From: Pyrrhoderma lamaoense
Taxonomy: Eukaryota; Basidiomycota; Agaricomycetes; Hymenochaetales; Hymenochaetaceae
NCBI GenBank assembly: GCA_002794735.1
Contig: NBAZ01000001.1
Location: 992,001 to 1,056,000 of the forward strand
Reading direction: 5' to 3'
Length of the DNA stretch: 64,000 nt
Each line of letters begins with the position of its first letter. The stretch's first letter is position 1. Below the pieces are notes generated by a model. That model had not been told where the DNA came from. It saw only the letters and a list, made by a program, of their open reading frames with translations, and did not search any database. Positions 24,301 through 35,833 of the stretch are shown here, in pieces. The translations under genes were made by a program, and so were the position numbers.

Positions 24301-26528
24301 ATCTGCCTTAGACGATACAATGTCTCGTATCAAAGGTGCCCTGGATGGGATGCACCAGAAGTCTGACAATACAACAAAGGAAAATGTTCGAGAATCTAGT
24401 CACGCTACCCCTCAACTACAAGTACAATCATCAACCGATTCTGGTCAAACCACGAACTCCACACATCTTAAAGCTGATAAATGGCTTCCTCCGGCTCTTC
24501 GTCCTCAAGGAGCTGAGCATAACCACAGACGCACGGAAGTTTTTGAGGTTACTCGTTTCGAGCTACCTATAAGCCCTGCTCCTAGAGACAATAAGTTCGT
24601 AATCCACCTGCCCAAGGGGTGCCGGAGAATAAGCCCATTAACCGGTAGGCAAGCAAACTACCAGAACAAGATTTTCTATGGTCCAGTAAGGTGGGAAATA
24701 TTGTCTTTTGACCCTCCTGTGGAAGGTATGACGAAAAGAAGTCTGTCTGTCAACGATGTTTTGTTCGGGAAGCCTCAAAGTTACAGAACAAGGAAGTTTA
24801 CAGTTTTGCTGCCAAAATCAAGTATCTCTCAAGCGAGAACTGTCGTCGATAGCAAAGAAAATTCTTCTTCTGCCAACCAAAAAGATTCCGGAATTGGAGC
24901 ATTCGGCCGCCCAAAGATGTCTGCTCAAGCCAGCTGGCGTACTCCTGGAACAAAAGAAATAAACTTGACTTCCGACCCTCAGAATGAGGAGAAACTTGAT
25001 GTTACAAGTAGATCGCCACCCCAGAAGCTAGTACACCGTCTCAAAAAACACCATCCCAAGGGGAGACAGGACAGATCACGACGAATTCTGTGCAAATAGC
25101 AAAAGGGAAACACTTGCCAAAGGCTTCGGTGGCAGATAATGTCACATTCTACTGTGATTCAGGAAAACGAACGACGAGCTTAACGATTTCATTCACCGTT
25201 GACAGCGAAATTGATGATGAATTAACAAATCCACCAACCGAGGTTACGACCTCATCCATTGAAGTTGATCACTCCAAAAACGACACTGCTTCATTCGTCA
25301 CCTCCGAACCTATCACTGTGTCATCAACTTTACCCGCTAGTGTAGGATTTGTTCTTACTAGTCCAAAAACTCAGCTTGAATCTTTAACCGCTACGGAACT
25401 AGTGGAAAGCGAACCAGTGGAAACACAGGTATGAGATACATTTACTCAATAAGGGAGGGATATGTTATTCACTCAATTTTCGTCAGAGACCGTTGACTCC
25501 GCCACCACAAAATGTATCATCTTCATGGACAAAATCTCCAGCACGTGTTCCAGATCCGGAAGTTCTTAAAGCTGTGTGGTCACAAGCGTCACCAAAAGAA
25601 GCACTTCCCCCTGTAAATTCACTGAAGGGTATAGCAGACGATCTGACCTCAGTTCCGTTCTCACTACATGAAGTTAAGTCTGAAGGTGGGACACCCCCGC
25701 CTCATGGACCTGCCGCCCCTACTCGGATGTCTGCTATCGAGGTGACGAGGGCCTTTCAAACTGTACCGACGGGACCGTCAAACTCGCTCACAAGCTCATT
25801 GCACAGTGGCTTTTCCTCCAGTATGGATTCTCCGGTGAGCACTCATAGAGTCTTAAAGCCATCATCGATTGGACATCCTCCTACTGGTCATCAAAATGCT
25901 GGTCGTCCACCGTATATGTCATATCCTTCCCCGATGAGCAACCATTCCCCAGCCCAACATTAGTTTACTCTCATATCGTTCCAAATGGGATGGCGCCGGG
26001 ACCTACAGCTTCATCATATTCGCAACCGATGTGGATGCATCAACAAGCACCCCAAATGTTGAGGGCTCAGCCACCTTCTCCATATAGCCCCTCCCTAATG
26101 CCCTACCATATTCAACCTACGCAAGGCAACGTCGGAATGTATTCTCATCCTCATCAAAATGGGTTGACAAATTCTCAGAACCCTCACGGGTCCCCCGCAT
26201 CTTACCCTTCTGCCCCCTTCCACAGATGGTGAGTCCAGTGGCACCTCCAGCACAACCGGTACACCCGCATATGATGTATCCGGGGAGTCCTATGCTCGTA
26301 CACGTTCCTCCAGCTGGTGGCGGATCGATACCGCGGACCTATCCTACCCCGGGTGTGGTCGGAATGGGTAGGGGAGCTCCGACCCCGATGGATGCTCATG
26401 CTCGACCTGGTCCTCAACCAGCACCTAGCGGTCCACCGACGGGCCCCGTTTCACGCTTCCCTGTCCATACAACTCCTCAATACTCCCATGCTCCTCCTCA
26501 ACCTTATGTCCGACCTTATGCTTGGTAA
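21375..26528 (+). CDS. Long low-complexity protein, about 1620 residues, function unknown
   Basis: Exons 21375-21786, 21861-22220, 22276-22406, 22457-23580, 23639-25428 and 25487-26528. I do not recognise a named family. Conserved-looking islands sit in disordered sequence: SYVPPVKRFSSVNINKKFL, NDFPTAAEAAQ, FLGGVIEFGDGRQYKI, a Glu/Arg/Ala coiled coil (EDVEALRKAFLADSAERAKK ...), KFVIHLPKGCRRISPLTGRQ, WEILSFDPPVEGMTKRSLSV, and a Pro/Met/His/Tyr-rich tail ending PYVRPYAW. The tail resembles those of RNA-granule or translation-associated proteins, but that is only an impression. The frame changes by one base at four places (about 22855, 25019, 25947, 26213); restoring one base at each makes every exon phase close. 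The start codon is uncertain. Confidence 0.65.
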
Positions 26529-26865
26529 ATACAAATTGTCCAATATATCTTTTTTTGTGTTTGTAGCTGTTATGTGCCATTCTTCGCAACACTAATATGC
26601 TCTTACCTTCAACATTAATCACTCACGTTTTATCTCTCTTTCCTTTCATTTGCACGCATCAATATGTAGTATCTTCTTTCTTTCCTTTTTATTCTCTGTT
26701 GGTGTTCGTCTCTTTAAAGATTTTCTTTATCTGAATGCAATGCATCTTTTTTGGAGGACTAAAAAACATAAGAATGTTGTATTTTCTTTGTCTATAGTGT
26801 ATTATCGGGAAGGAGTAAAGTCGTCTACGAGGCTAGCAAGGTATAGGACATGTGTACAAACAAAA
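26529..26865. other. Convergent 3' intergenic region
   Basis: T-rich stretch between the converging disordered-protein and succinyl-CoA ligase genes. No gene; expected to hold both poly(A) regions. Confidence 0.5.
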
Positions 26866-28661
26866 TCATGCAACAGCTGCTTGAACGGCTTGCTCCGCAG
26901 CCTCATCCAAACCATCGTAAGCAAAGATCTTGAGACCAGACTCCTTGATGAGCCTAGCAAAAACAATGTCAGATTCAAGTTATGATATCGATCAAAACGA
27001 CTTACTGCTTAGCTTCAGTTTCCTTCGTCCCTTTAGTCGGACAATTAAGGGAACATTCAAAGCTAATTCTTTGGTGGCTTGGATGACACCTTCGGCAATG
27101 TAGTCACATCTCATAATGCCTATTCACGGACATTAGAGTAATAATCACATGAAACGGTCACATTTATTCGTACCTCCGAAGATGTTGATGAAGATGCTCT
27201 TTACGGCAGGATCGGCCAACAAAATCTCAAATGCCTTCTTGACGGTTTCCGGAGTTGCACCACTAGAGGAATTGATCACTTGGCTCAATATCTCTTATTG
27301 AAGTAGAATATGAGATGAACATACCCTCCAACATCAAGGAAGTTAGCAGGTTGTCCACCGTGAAGACTAAGCACATCCATGGTGGCCATAGCCAATCCAG
27401 CACCGTTAACGAGGCAACCAACATTTCCGTCAAGCTTAATAAAGTTGAGGTCGTACTTTTGCGCTTCAACTTCAGAAGGTTCTTCTTGAGAAACATCGCG
27501 GAGAGCAAAGATATCCTGCTGGCGGAAAGCTGCGTTATCGTCAAAGCCAAACTTTGCGTCCATGCTGAATTACGAACAATAGTGAATTGGGTTAGTTCCA
27601 TAAAACTTGTTATCTTGTAGAATGCATACCATAAGACGTGACCATCAGCAGTTTCACCCATAGGGTTAATTTCAATTTGGGTTGCATCCTTGTCCTTGAA
27701 GATCTTGTACAGGTTCTGGAAGGTCTCTGCAGCTTCCTTTTGAGCCTGTTCACTCTTGAACCCGAGCTTTTTTGCAACACCAAGGGCCTCCTCAAAGCTA
27801 AGACCCTTTGCGAAGTTAATAGGAGTGGTGATGATGGCACTCGGGTCTTTTGCAGCAACTTCTTCAATGTTCATGCCTCCCTGACTTGAGGCAACGAGGA
27901 CTGGCCCTTGCGAGACGCGATCATTCAAGACAGCAACATAATACTCGTGTGAAGCATCACGCCTTTCAGCAAGCATAACCTAGCATTTTTCTTTTTTGAG
28001 GTTCACTTGTCATATCCATTTTCTAGGACAACTTACGGCGTTGCAGATGCGACCCTTCTCACCGGTCTGCTTGGTGATCAACTTTGAGCCAATCATTTTG
28101 CTTGCGAGATCCTTTGCCTGCTCAGGACTAAGAATATTTAATGCACACACGCAAGGCAATGTTGCTAATTTTATACATACGAGTTGATGAGGTGTACACC
28201 GCCTTGAAGGCCAGTGTCGAACTTTCCCTTCCACGACCGCCTGCAAGGACCTGTGCCTTTATGACGAGATCCTTGGTGCCTGTATTGAGCCGGTGATAAG
28301 TGTTTGCGAGTATATACAGCTGAAGAGTTAGTTTTACCAAAATTCTTCGCCACTTCATACGCTTCCTCAGGCGATTTGGCAGCTACGCTCTTTGGAGTAG
28401 CAATACCATACTGATGAGGATGGTTATAAGCTTTCAATGACGGATAAAACAAAGTCTCGCTAGAAGACAGACGTACAGAGTTTAGTAGATTTACAGACTG
28501 GTATTCATGGATAGACAGGAATCGTCTCTGACCAGCAGATCCAGCCTAAGTAGTAGATTAGTTGAGCAACGTTATCTGCAAACTGACTTGAGAGTTAAAG
28601 ACGCGAAAGCACATACACGGGTTGCGATTTTGCCGCCAACTCTTCGGAGGGATGTGAACAT
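26866..28661 (-). CDS. LSC2: Succinyl-CoA ligase beta subunit, mitochondrial
   Basis: TCA-cycle enzyme joining succinate and CoA with substrate-level phosphorylation. Ten minus-strand exons: 28661-28617, 28545-28477, 28410-28338, 28279-28181, 28127-28037, 27979-27630, 27564-27325, 27262-27174, 27119-27006 and 26953-26866. A short presequence ([14 protein letters not shown]) leads to [20 protein letters not shown]. The ATP-grasp motifs follow: [72 protein letters not shown] and [17 protein letters not shown]. Two one-base losses break conserved sequence, at about 28230 (GGRG-KGKFDTG) and 27030 ([11 protein letters not shown]). With both restored the ten exons sum exactly to 419 codons plus stop. 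Such errors in an essential enzyme favour sequencing artefacts. Confidence 0.95.
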
Positions 28662-28840
28662 GGTTGGGATTAGAAGAAAGCTAACGTTAGTGATATCGGT
28701 TGTCTATAAAAATGGACGCGGCGGGTCGATGCGCGTATAGAGCGGGTACCCGCACTCTAATTGGCTATCCACCTGATTTTCTATTTCCTTCCGACCTCCT
28801 CCTAGTCCGCTCAACCTCCTTTCTCTATGTAATTTGTCCG

Positions 28841-31800
28841 ATGGGAAGTAAGAAAAAACCGACAGATTCGTCTAACAGCGAAAGTAGTTCCTCAGATTCA
28901 GATCCTGAGGCTGAGACCGTATATTATGTTGGTCAGTCGTCTGTCAAATGTGATATCGCATCTTATGGAAATGTATATGTTATCATATAGAGGTCATCAA
29001 AGGGGCGAGAGTGAAAGAAGGAAATGACTTTGTACGCCTGCTGATACTTCTGTAGTTATTTTTGTGTTAATTATGTATATACTCAGGAATATAGGGTCAA
29101 GGTTGTATCATTTCATACATATATAAATGTTTGTTCATCTAAAGCTAAACTGAAAACAAGTGGTATGAATATGGATCCGAGGATGAAACGTTTGTATTCC
29201 TTGTTAGAAACCACCTTTGAATCCTAACGGATAACTGCTAGATGGGAGCCAACGGAACATGTTGAAGATTGTGATAGACTTTTAAAGAGCTTTTGGAAAG
29301 AGGTAGGTAAGGAAAACAAGAAAAATCCCGGCCCTGTCAACACACAATATACACCTTCTCCTGAATGGATTCGTACGTGTTCCCTCTCTTGTTTATGAGC
29401 CAACAACATATCCGGTTATAGGAGGGAACAAGAGCGATTCCACAGGGAGATGAAAGATATAAAAGAAAAAGAAAAGAAGAAGAGTGCTGAAAGAAAAGAG
29501 GCAAGCACCAACCACCGAGGTAATTATCGTATATTGAGGTTCTTTCCAAGGCAAAACGACGAGAACATTTCAACAAGCTTCATGCTCTTCAAGAAGAAAA
29601 ACGTGCAAAAGAGAAAAAGAGGATGGAAGAACGAGCCGAAAAGACGTCTGAGAGTTTAAATGACGCCCTTGGTCTTTTCATAGATATGGAGGTGGGCTTC
29701 CAGCTCCAACTTGATTCTTAGGCAGTCACTTAGAATTGAATGTCAGGATGAATTAATGTCGGATACAAGTAAAAAACGACAAAAATCAAAGACAACTAAG
29801 GTTGAGTCCAAAAAGGCGGTACCAAAAAAGCCGTTGCCAATGGTGTGTGCATTGTATATATATATATATTACGCTATTTAGTAGGTTTTTCTGTAGACTA
29901 GTACTGCTGGCACTTTCACCTCTGGAAGGATCACACCTGTTGAGAAAGGCCCGTCCCCAGCATTGAAAGTTTCGATTCCTGGTCGGCAAAGCAAATACTC
30001 TGGTTTAAAGATATCAAAATTGCCGACAGCCACCAGTCCCGCGGAGCCTGGTCCCTCTCGGCTTCCTGAAACAAGTAAAGTTTCAAGACCAACTCCGCTC
30101 ACACACATAGGTATAAGCTCCAGAGAATCTTCAATCGGGCCTAGTCCACTGTCAGCATTGTAAGTTTTTAGATGCATTGCACTGAGACAATTCAGACATA
30201 AACAATCCATAAGTCTCCCTCCTTTAGTCCAACAGCTTAGTACAAAGTCTCCAGTCGAGACCTTTCCTGCCACTGGGGAAGATGTTGACAATTTTCTTGC
30301 GACCTTATCTATAGGGTACGTCACTCATATATAAGACTAATTCAAGCACTTACTATTGAAACAGGGACTCGGAGATTCAGAGATCCAGGTGAGCGTAGGG
30401 AATTTATCCCACGGAAGTATCAAGCTGAAGAGGGTTCTAGAACTCAAAATCAAAACTTTATACCACCGAGAGCTATACACAGACTTGAGCCATTACTAAG
30501 GTAGTACTTAGAACTTCTCCTTCTAAATCAGGCTGACGTTATAATGTAGTGCTGACAAGAACTGGATTTGGTCTGGAGAACTTTTCCTTGATATAACTGG
30601 AAATGAAATGGCACAACGGCTTTGCGAAATTTCAATAAGTGATGTTTTGAACGTAAATGAGACTGGTTTAAAGCTCAACTTTTTCTTGGAGAAGATGGAC
30701 TCTTTACGGTTCAGTAAAGCGTACAATCGTTCAGAAGCTAATAATATACTTCCGGGCCTGAAGAGGATTGATCAGATCGCAAAAATTTCGGCCCGTCAGC
30801 AGAAAGATAATTTGGAATTTCTGCCCTTCGTTAAGTATTTACAGTTAAGGAACCTGGTGTGTATATGAAACTCTGAATGTGCTCGACGATCTTGATAATC
30901 TGTACTTCAGGTTATTTCTTGTGCTTTCATGAACAGTCATGGGCATGCTGCAGAGATGATTATTTTTCCATCCACTGACAAAAGTCTCTTTGAGCGACTG
31001 AAGGTGCCGTTACGCTACGAAAGCTCAGATGCACTAGTTCTGGCCCTGTTGCCTTGGCATATCCCCCCATCAAAGTACAATAACTGGTTCTTTAGGGAAG
31101 ACGACATAAAAGGTTCCGATTTTGATGCCGATATGGCAAAAATTGAGAAAGGATTCCCCTTAATAGTTCAAAGACCTAGCACGCAAACATCACTTAGGAT
31201 ACTAGAGATTGAACACTGGTTCATCGAATTTCTTCCTCAGCGTGGATACTGTATCTGGTCCTATAATGTTGAAAGGACTGACCAAGGTGCTAGCCAACGG
31301 CTCGAAGGCATGAACAGAAAAGAAACTAAGGCTCTTGTTAATGTCCTTTCACGCCTAAAAGCAATCAACCTAGGTTACCATACCATGGATACAAGAGTGG
31401 TTTTTGTACATGTTGGGTCTTTGCGATACATCTCAAAGCTTCCATTACTTGCTGAGCGTCGAGCAACTAGACCCGATATCCGATTCGTAACATATGGAAC
31501 ACATGAGTGTATTAAGCCCTCTAAATGGGGGTTTCGAGAAATATTTCCTACAGGTATAAAATATGGCATTGAATTGGTATATTCTTCAGATTGATCTAGT
31601 TTATCAGGGGGTATCGTAACTTTCACGGCAGATGCAATTTTGGATGACCCTCTTTCCGTCTCAGAGCTCATAGAACGTATTCATAGGCATCCCTTATGGG
31701 CGTGTTATATCCATCCACATATCCTGTCTGTTTTTATCCGGGCAACATGCCCAGGAGAAAACCCTGTTTCTTTGTACAAAAGGTAAGGAAAAGTATCTAG

Positions 31801-32345
31801 TCCAATTTTTCTCAGAAAACTAGTAACATTGTAAATAGAATGCCCCTCTTATGGGGAAGAATACTGGACTTGATCGATGAAGGGAAAGTTTCTCTTTTAG
31901 AGAGCCCGGGTTTCGCTGAACAGGCATCACCTGGGATGCAGCTAGAGCCTCCTGTGAGATGGATAGATGATCAATTCTCTAGTGCTCTCAAGACTCCCAT
32001 AGACCATGTTGAAGATGGGTACAATTTATACGTCAGAATGTTCTCAGATAAAAGCGAAATAGAAATCCGGGATCTGGTTCAGTCGATTATATCTTCTGAC
32101 CTTGCTAAAATGCAAGCACAACAAGCAATCTGTGAAAACTATCGCAGATTCGTAGTCATCAAAGGCACGAAGGAAGCTGACATTCCCTGGAATAAAGATA
32201 ATGTGAGTTACTCTAGACAGTGTCACTTTAAACCCCTGGTATAACAAGAAATAAACAGTTTGAATGGCGAACGATAGAAGAATTTAGTTTCATGGATGAT
32301 TACTTCAAGTCATCAGAAGAGTCTTCATTATTTATGGACTTGTAA
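28841..32345 (+). CDS. Large chromodomain protein with SPOC-like region (Chp1-like architecture)
   Basis: Sixteen exons: 28841-28931, 28991-29031, 29087-29101 (15 nt), 29161-29189, 29242-29372, about 29422-29691, 29747-29842, 29897-30159, 30214-30315, 30365-30388, 30441-30500, 30550-30856, 30911-31553, 31608-31782, 31839-32202 and 32259-32345; about 899 residues. The N-terminal chromodomain reads VYYVEVIKGARVKEGNDF, EYRVKWYEYGSEDETWEP, DCDRLLKSFWKEVG, keeping the aromatic residues of a methyl-lysine cage. A charged coiled coil and a Ser/Pro linker follow. NWIWSGELFLDITG onward, through FLPFVKYLQLRNLVISCAFM and ALVLALLPWHIP, resembles a SPOC domain. The C-terminal third is unassigned. Fission yeast Chp1 of the RITS complex has chromodomain, SPOC and PIN regions at similar length; orthology is inferred only. 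Exon 6 has one or two unresolved one-base discrepancies (about 29425 and 29556). Confidence 0.8.
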
Positions 32346-32703
32346 AGTATACGTAAACATAGAAACACTTTATATATGTATAATGACGAGCAAATTCATT
32401 CATCAAAAAGGGGGACACTATATTACAACTCACGAGATGATTGGTGTGGTGGCCTCTTTATGACTGACTGTTCATTTTCCCACGGGAGGTAAGGCGCGAC
32501 CCAGTCTTACTTATATTTTACAACAACATTGTTGCGTGAAGATCACAGCCCGCTAACTGAACGCGTCTCAGCAAGTTGGCACGATTACTACTCGCACTTA
32601 AAACTCGCTGTTGCAATCCAGGCCCTAGTCACAATCGACATTGCTTCAAGTGGCACTTGTTTGTGAAGGTTCTTCCTACGTTTGCATTGCAACTTACACG
32701 TTC
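32346..32703. other. Intergenic upstream of Ulp1
   Basis: AT-rich DNA between two genes on the same strand. A frame open from about 32576 overlaps the ULP1 start in another phase and is not supported. Confidence 0.45.
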
Positions 32704-34757
32704 ATGCCTTCACTCAAACGCTCTGCGTCAGAAGCGCGTTTCTCTAATTCTCCCTCAAAGTGTGCTCGAAAGTCAATGTATAGGTCAGGCTCTGAAACGG
32801 AGGTAAACGCAAGCCCAAGAAATCAATCACTTTCAGAAAGATGGGGTGAACTTCTTGTTGATACAGTTAAAGCCGTTGGTAATCTAATCTGGAAATCTTC
32901 ATATACTTTCAGAGGTGAGCGTCTCTATATTCAGAGTTTTTTGCGATCTGTTCCAAACCTCAAGGCTATCCTCATCGTAGACAAATTACTCCCAATGACG
33001 AGTGAAGATACGAGTAATGAGTCCCCAAAGGTGCCGCAGGCGCGTACTGGACAGTCGAAGAGTAATACCAAACAGCCACTACTACCTACCACAGATACCT
33101 TCGCGATACACACACCAACAAATGTTCTTGCATCTTCATCTAATTCTCCCCCTCTCCGTCGTCCACCCCCTCCATCTTCATCAGCACCAAAAGAGACAGA
33201 TCCAAAACCAGAAACTCGTCTCTTCAGTAGCTCATCAGAAACTGTGGTATCTTCAAGGTTAGACACTCTTCAGCCCGAATGCGAACAAATGCTATATCGA
33301 CTAAGGGAACTGAGCGGTGGGGTGCAGAAAAAATATAAGCGACGGCCACATATTCTTGAGAATGAGGTAGGAATCACGTATATAAATGCACAATATCACT
33401 GTTATTCAATGAATTTGTGCAGCATAAGCAACGGACGAGAGAGATTCTGTTTAAAAGGCTTCATGAATTACAAAAAGCTTTTGGTAACTGTCCCTTTATT
33501 TTACCGATAGCTATTGAATTTCTTATCATGGGTTTATAGGCTACAGCTCCGATCTCGAATCATTCAAATCGTATATTCAGTACCGAAAGAGATTAGAAAA
33601 TCTCCAAAAGATCGATAGATATTGTCAGTTTTCATGAACCTTCCATCCGTAGATACTGATAACCAAACCACTGCTTAGATCTTCAAAATCCTCGTCAACA
33701 AACTCAACAACCAGTGTCGGAGGACGACGTTAGTCCATCTTTCTCCTAGCTAGAAATTAAGCTAATCTTTGTAATAGGATGCATATATCCGTCGTGCAAT
33801 CGAGAATGCCAAAAAATCGCTTAATAGGTAATGCACTTCTTTCAATCTTACAGTCAGGAAAATAACTAATATCGTTTAGTCCTAAACCACTAAAGCCATA
33901 TAATCCGGCTATAGACAAGCTAGATGCTCGGTTCAGAACTAAAACAGAGCGAATCCGGAATCGCCTTCATCCGAAGCGAAAACCTATACCTGATTCTCTA
34001 CCCTTGGAAGCGCAAAAAGAGGTTAACTTGCTTTTGGAAAAGCAGGGTGTCATCTCCAAAGTTGGACGGGAGCAAGTATCAGATAGGGACTTGTGTCGTC
34101 TCAAGCCTGGGCAATGGTTAAATGATGAAATCATAAATTTCTATGGGCAGCTTATCGTGGAAAGAGCTTCAGAGGCAGTCGAGGCAAAAGAAAATGAAAA
34201 GGGAAAAATCTTGAACGCGCACTACCTATCGTCATTCTTCTGGACAAAGCTTCAGTCCGGTTATGAAAAAGGTCGGTTAGCGAAGTGGACAAAGAAGCTA
34301 GATATCTTCTCAAAGGACATCATTCTTATGCCTGTTAACCATGGTAATTCCCATTGGACATCGGCTGCGATCAACTTCAGACAGAAACGATTTGAGGCTT
34401 ACGACAGTATGGGCAGCGATTGTGCTCGGGTCTTTGAGGTAAGTTTTTACGTCTTTATACTTGGAGCAAAAGGTTAATGTAATAACGAAATGCCAATAGG
34501 CACTCAGGTCCTATGTTGACGCTGAGCATAAAAATAAGAAAAATAAACCATTCGATTTCACAGGGTGGGTCGATAGAAGGATAGATAATTACCCTGAACA
34601 AGAAAATGGCTACGACTGCGGTGTATTCACTTGCCAAACGCTCGAGTTCCTATCACGGGGAGAGGAGGAATTCGCCTTCACACAGAAAGACATGCCTTAC
34701 CTCCGGCAGAGAATGATCTGGGAAATCGGGCGTGCAAAACTTGGTGATCCATTATAA
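32704..34757 (+). CDS. ULP1: SUMO-specific cysteine protease Ulp1
   Basis: C48-family protease that matures SUMO and removes it from conjugates, often at the nuclear pore. Exons 32704-33366, 33423-33483, 33540-33623, 33679-33728, 33778-33827, 33880-34438 and 34500-34757 sum to 574 residues with closed phases. The N-terminal half is Ser/Pro-rich. The protease domain starts near LEAQKEVNLLLEKQGVISKV and shows DLCRLKPGQWLNDEIINFY, the catalytic His in NHGNSHWTSAAIN, Asp in FEAYDSMG, and the nucleophile Cys in ENGYDCGVFTCQTLEF. Residues and spacing are intact, so an active enzyme is expected. Tail-to-tail with BET1. Confidence 0.93.
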
Positions 34758-34944
34758 TGAAGAATCTAGTAGCGAATCTGATGCCCATTTTCTACATATT
34801 TTTATTCCTTATCCTTGTTTCTTATTGGATTTGTATTTTTATTGTATTTACGCTGTCTTTGATTCTCCTTTCTCAGTGCTTTAAAGGTGAAAGCGAGATC
34901 TTAATGGGTATTATCACAATTACAATTACTTTCGACTAAAATGG

Positions 34945-35553
34945 TTATCGTCTAAACCACCATACAACAATAAAGAACCAGAATACCAATACTAGGAAGA
35001 TGATGTACCAAAGCCATCGACAACCTTGCCTTTCTGCCATATTGTTCATACGACGAAAGGTGCCAGCAAGGATGCCAGACGTCTCTGAGAATGCATCATT
35101 CTATATCAACAAAGAATGCTAAATATCAATTGAAAGATAGTTGAAGTTGGTCATACCATTTGACTCAGTTGTATAGAAGAATCCTTAATTTCATTTCCTA
35201 TACCGACAGTTATCTTAAGAGTACGAGAGTTAATATATCAGCTAGGCGAGTTCATGAACTCTAGACGAAATTTATCTAACATCTTTGAGCAATTTGACTT
35301 TGGCACTCAGACCTTCCAAGTGTTCATCATTTTGAGATTCCAGCTCATCAGCAGAGCGATTGGAGTGGGGTTGGGCATGGGCAAGGTAGGGAGACGAACG
35401 ACCAGAGTTCGCGTAAGAGTAAGGATTTTGACTAGAAGCGCCTAGTAAAGCTGAACGGTCCCGTAGTGAGTTGTTGTTGCTAATAGAATAACTAGAAAGT
35501 AGCACATGAGAAGAGTGAGCAGGTCTAATTACTGTTGATCCAGATAGCTGCAT
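34945..35553 (-). CDS. BET1: SNARE protein Bet1
   Basis: Qc-SNARE of ER-to-Golgi transport. Minus-strand exons 35553-35281, 35213-35157 and 35100-34945 give 161 residues. NDEHLEGLSAKVKLLKD begins the SNARE helix, which continues ITVGIGNEIKDSSIQLSQMN and AFSETSGILAGTFRRMNNMA; the C-terminus is a single membrane anchor (LWYIIFLVLVFWFFIVVWWF). The N-terminal Ser/Asn/Tyr-rich segment including NNSLRDRSALLG is typical of fungal Bet1. I set the start at the Met at 35553; an upstream exon ending before TTTTTTGCAG at about 35570 cannot be excluded. Confidence 0.88.
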
Positions 35554-35833
35554 ACCGTTGCGCCATGCCTGCAAAAAATGACTTCTGGTAGCTATATCAT
35601 GTCAGTGTAAGGGATTTCAGATGGGAAAGTGTGTAAACCGTGCCACGTTTGGAGGTCTATGCGTCGATCACGTACGTAATTAAGCGCTACAATACACTAA
35701 TTCCGACTTATTAATATCTCTTCTGATTTACTATGGCCAATCCAATATTTTGAATTCACCCTTCACGTGCAATCGTGTTTTTTTTTAACTTCCGGTATCC
35801 CTTGCTCTTCGTTTTCGGTGTAAGAGTACATTG

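Noticed and set aside
30365..30500. Frameshift in the large chromodomain gene near 30390
   Set aside because: A 52-nt intron (GTGAGC at 30389 to TTCTAG at 30440) resolves it with matching phase 2.
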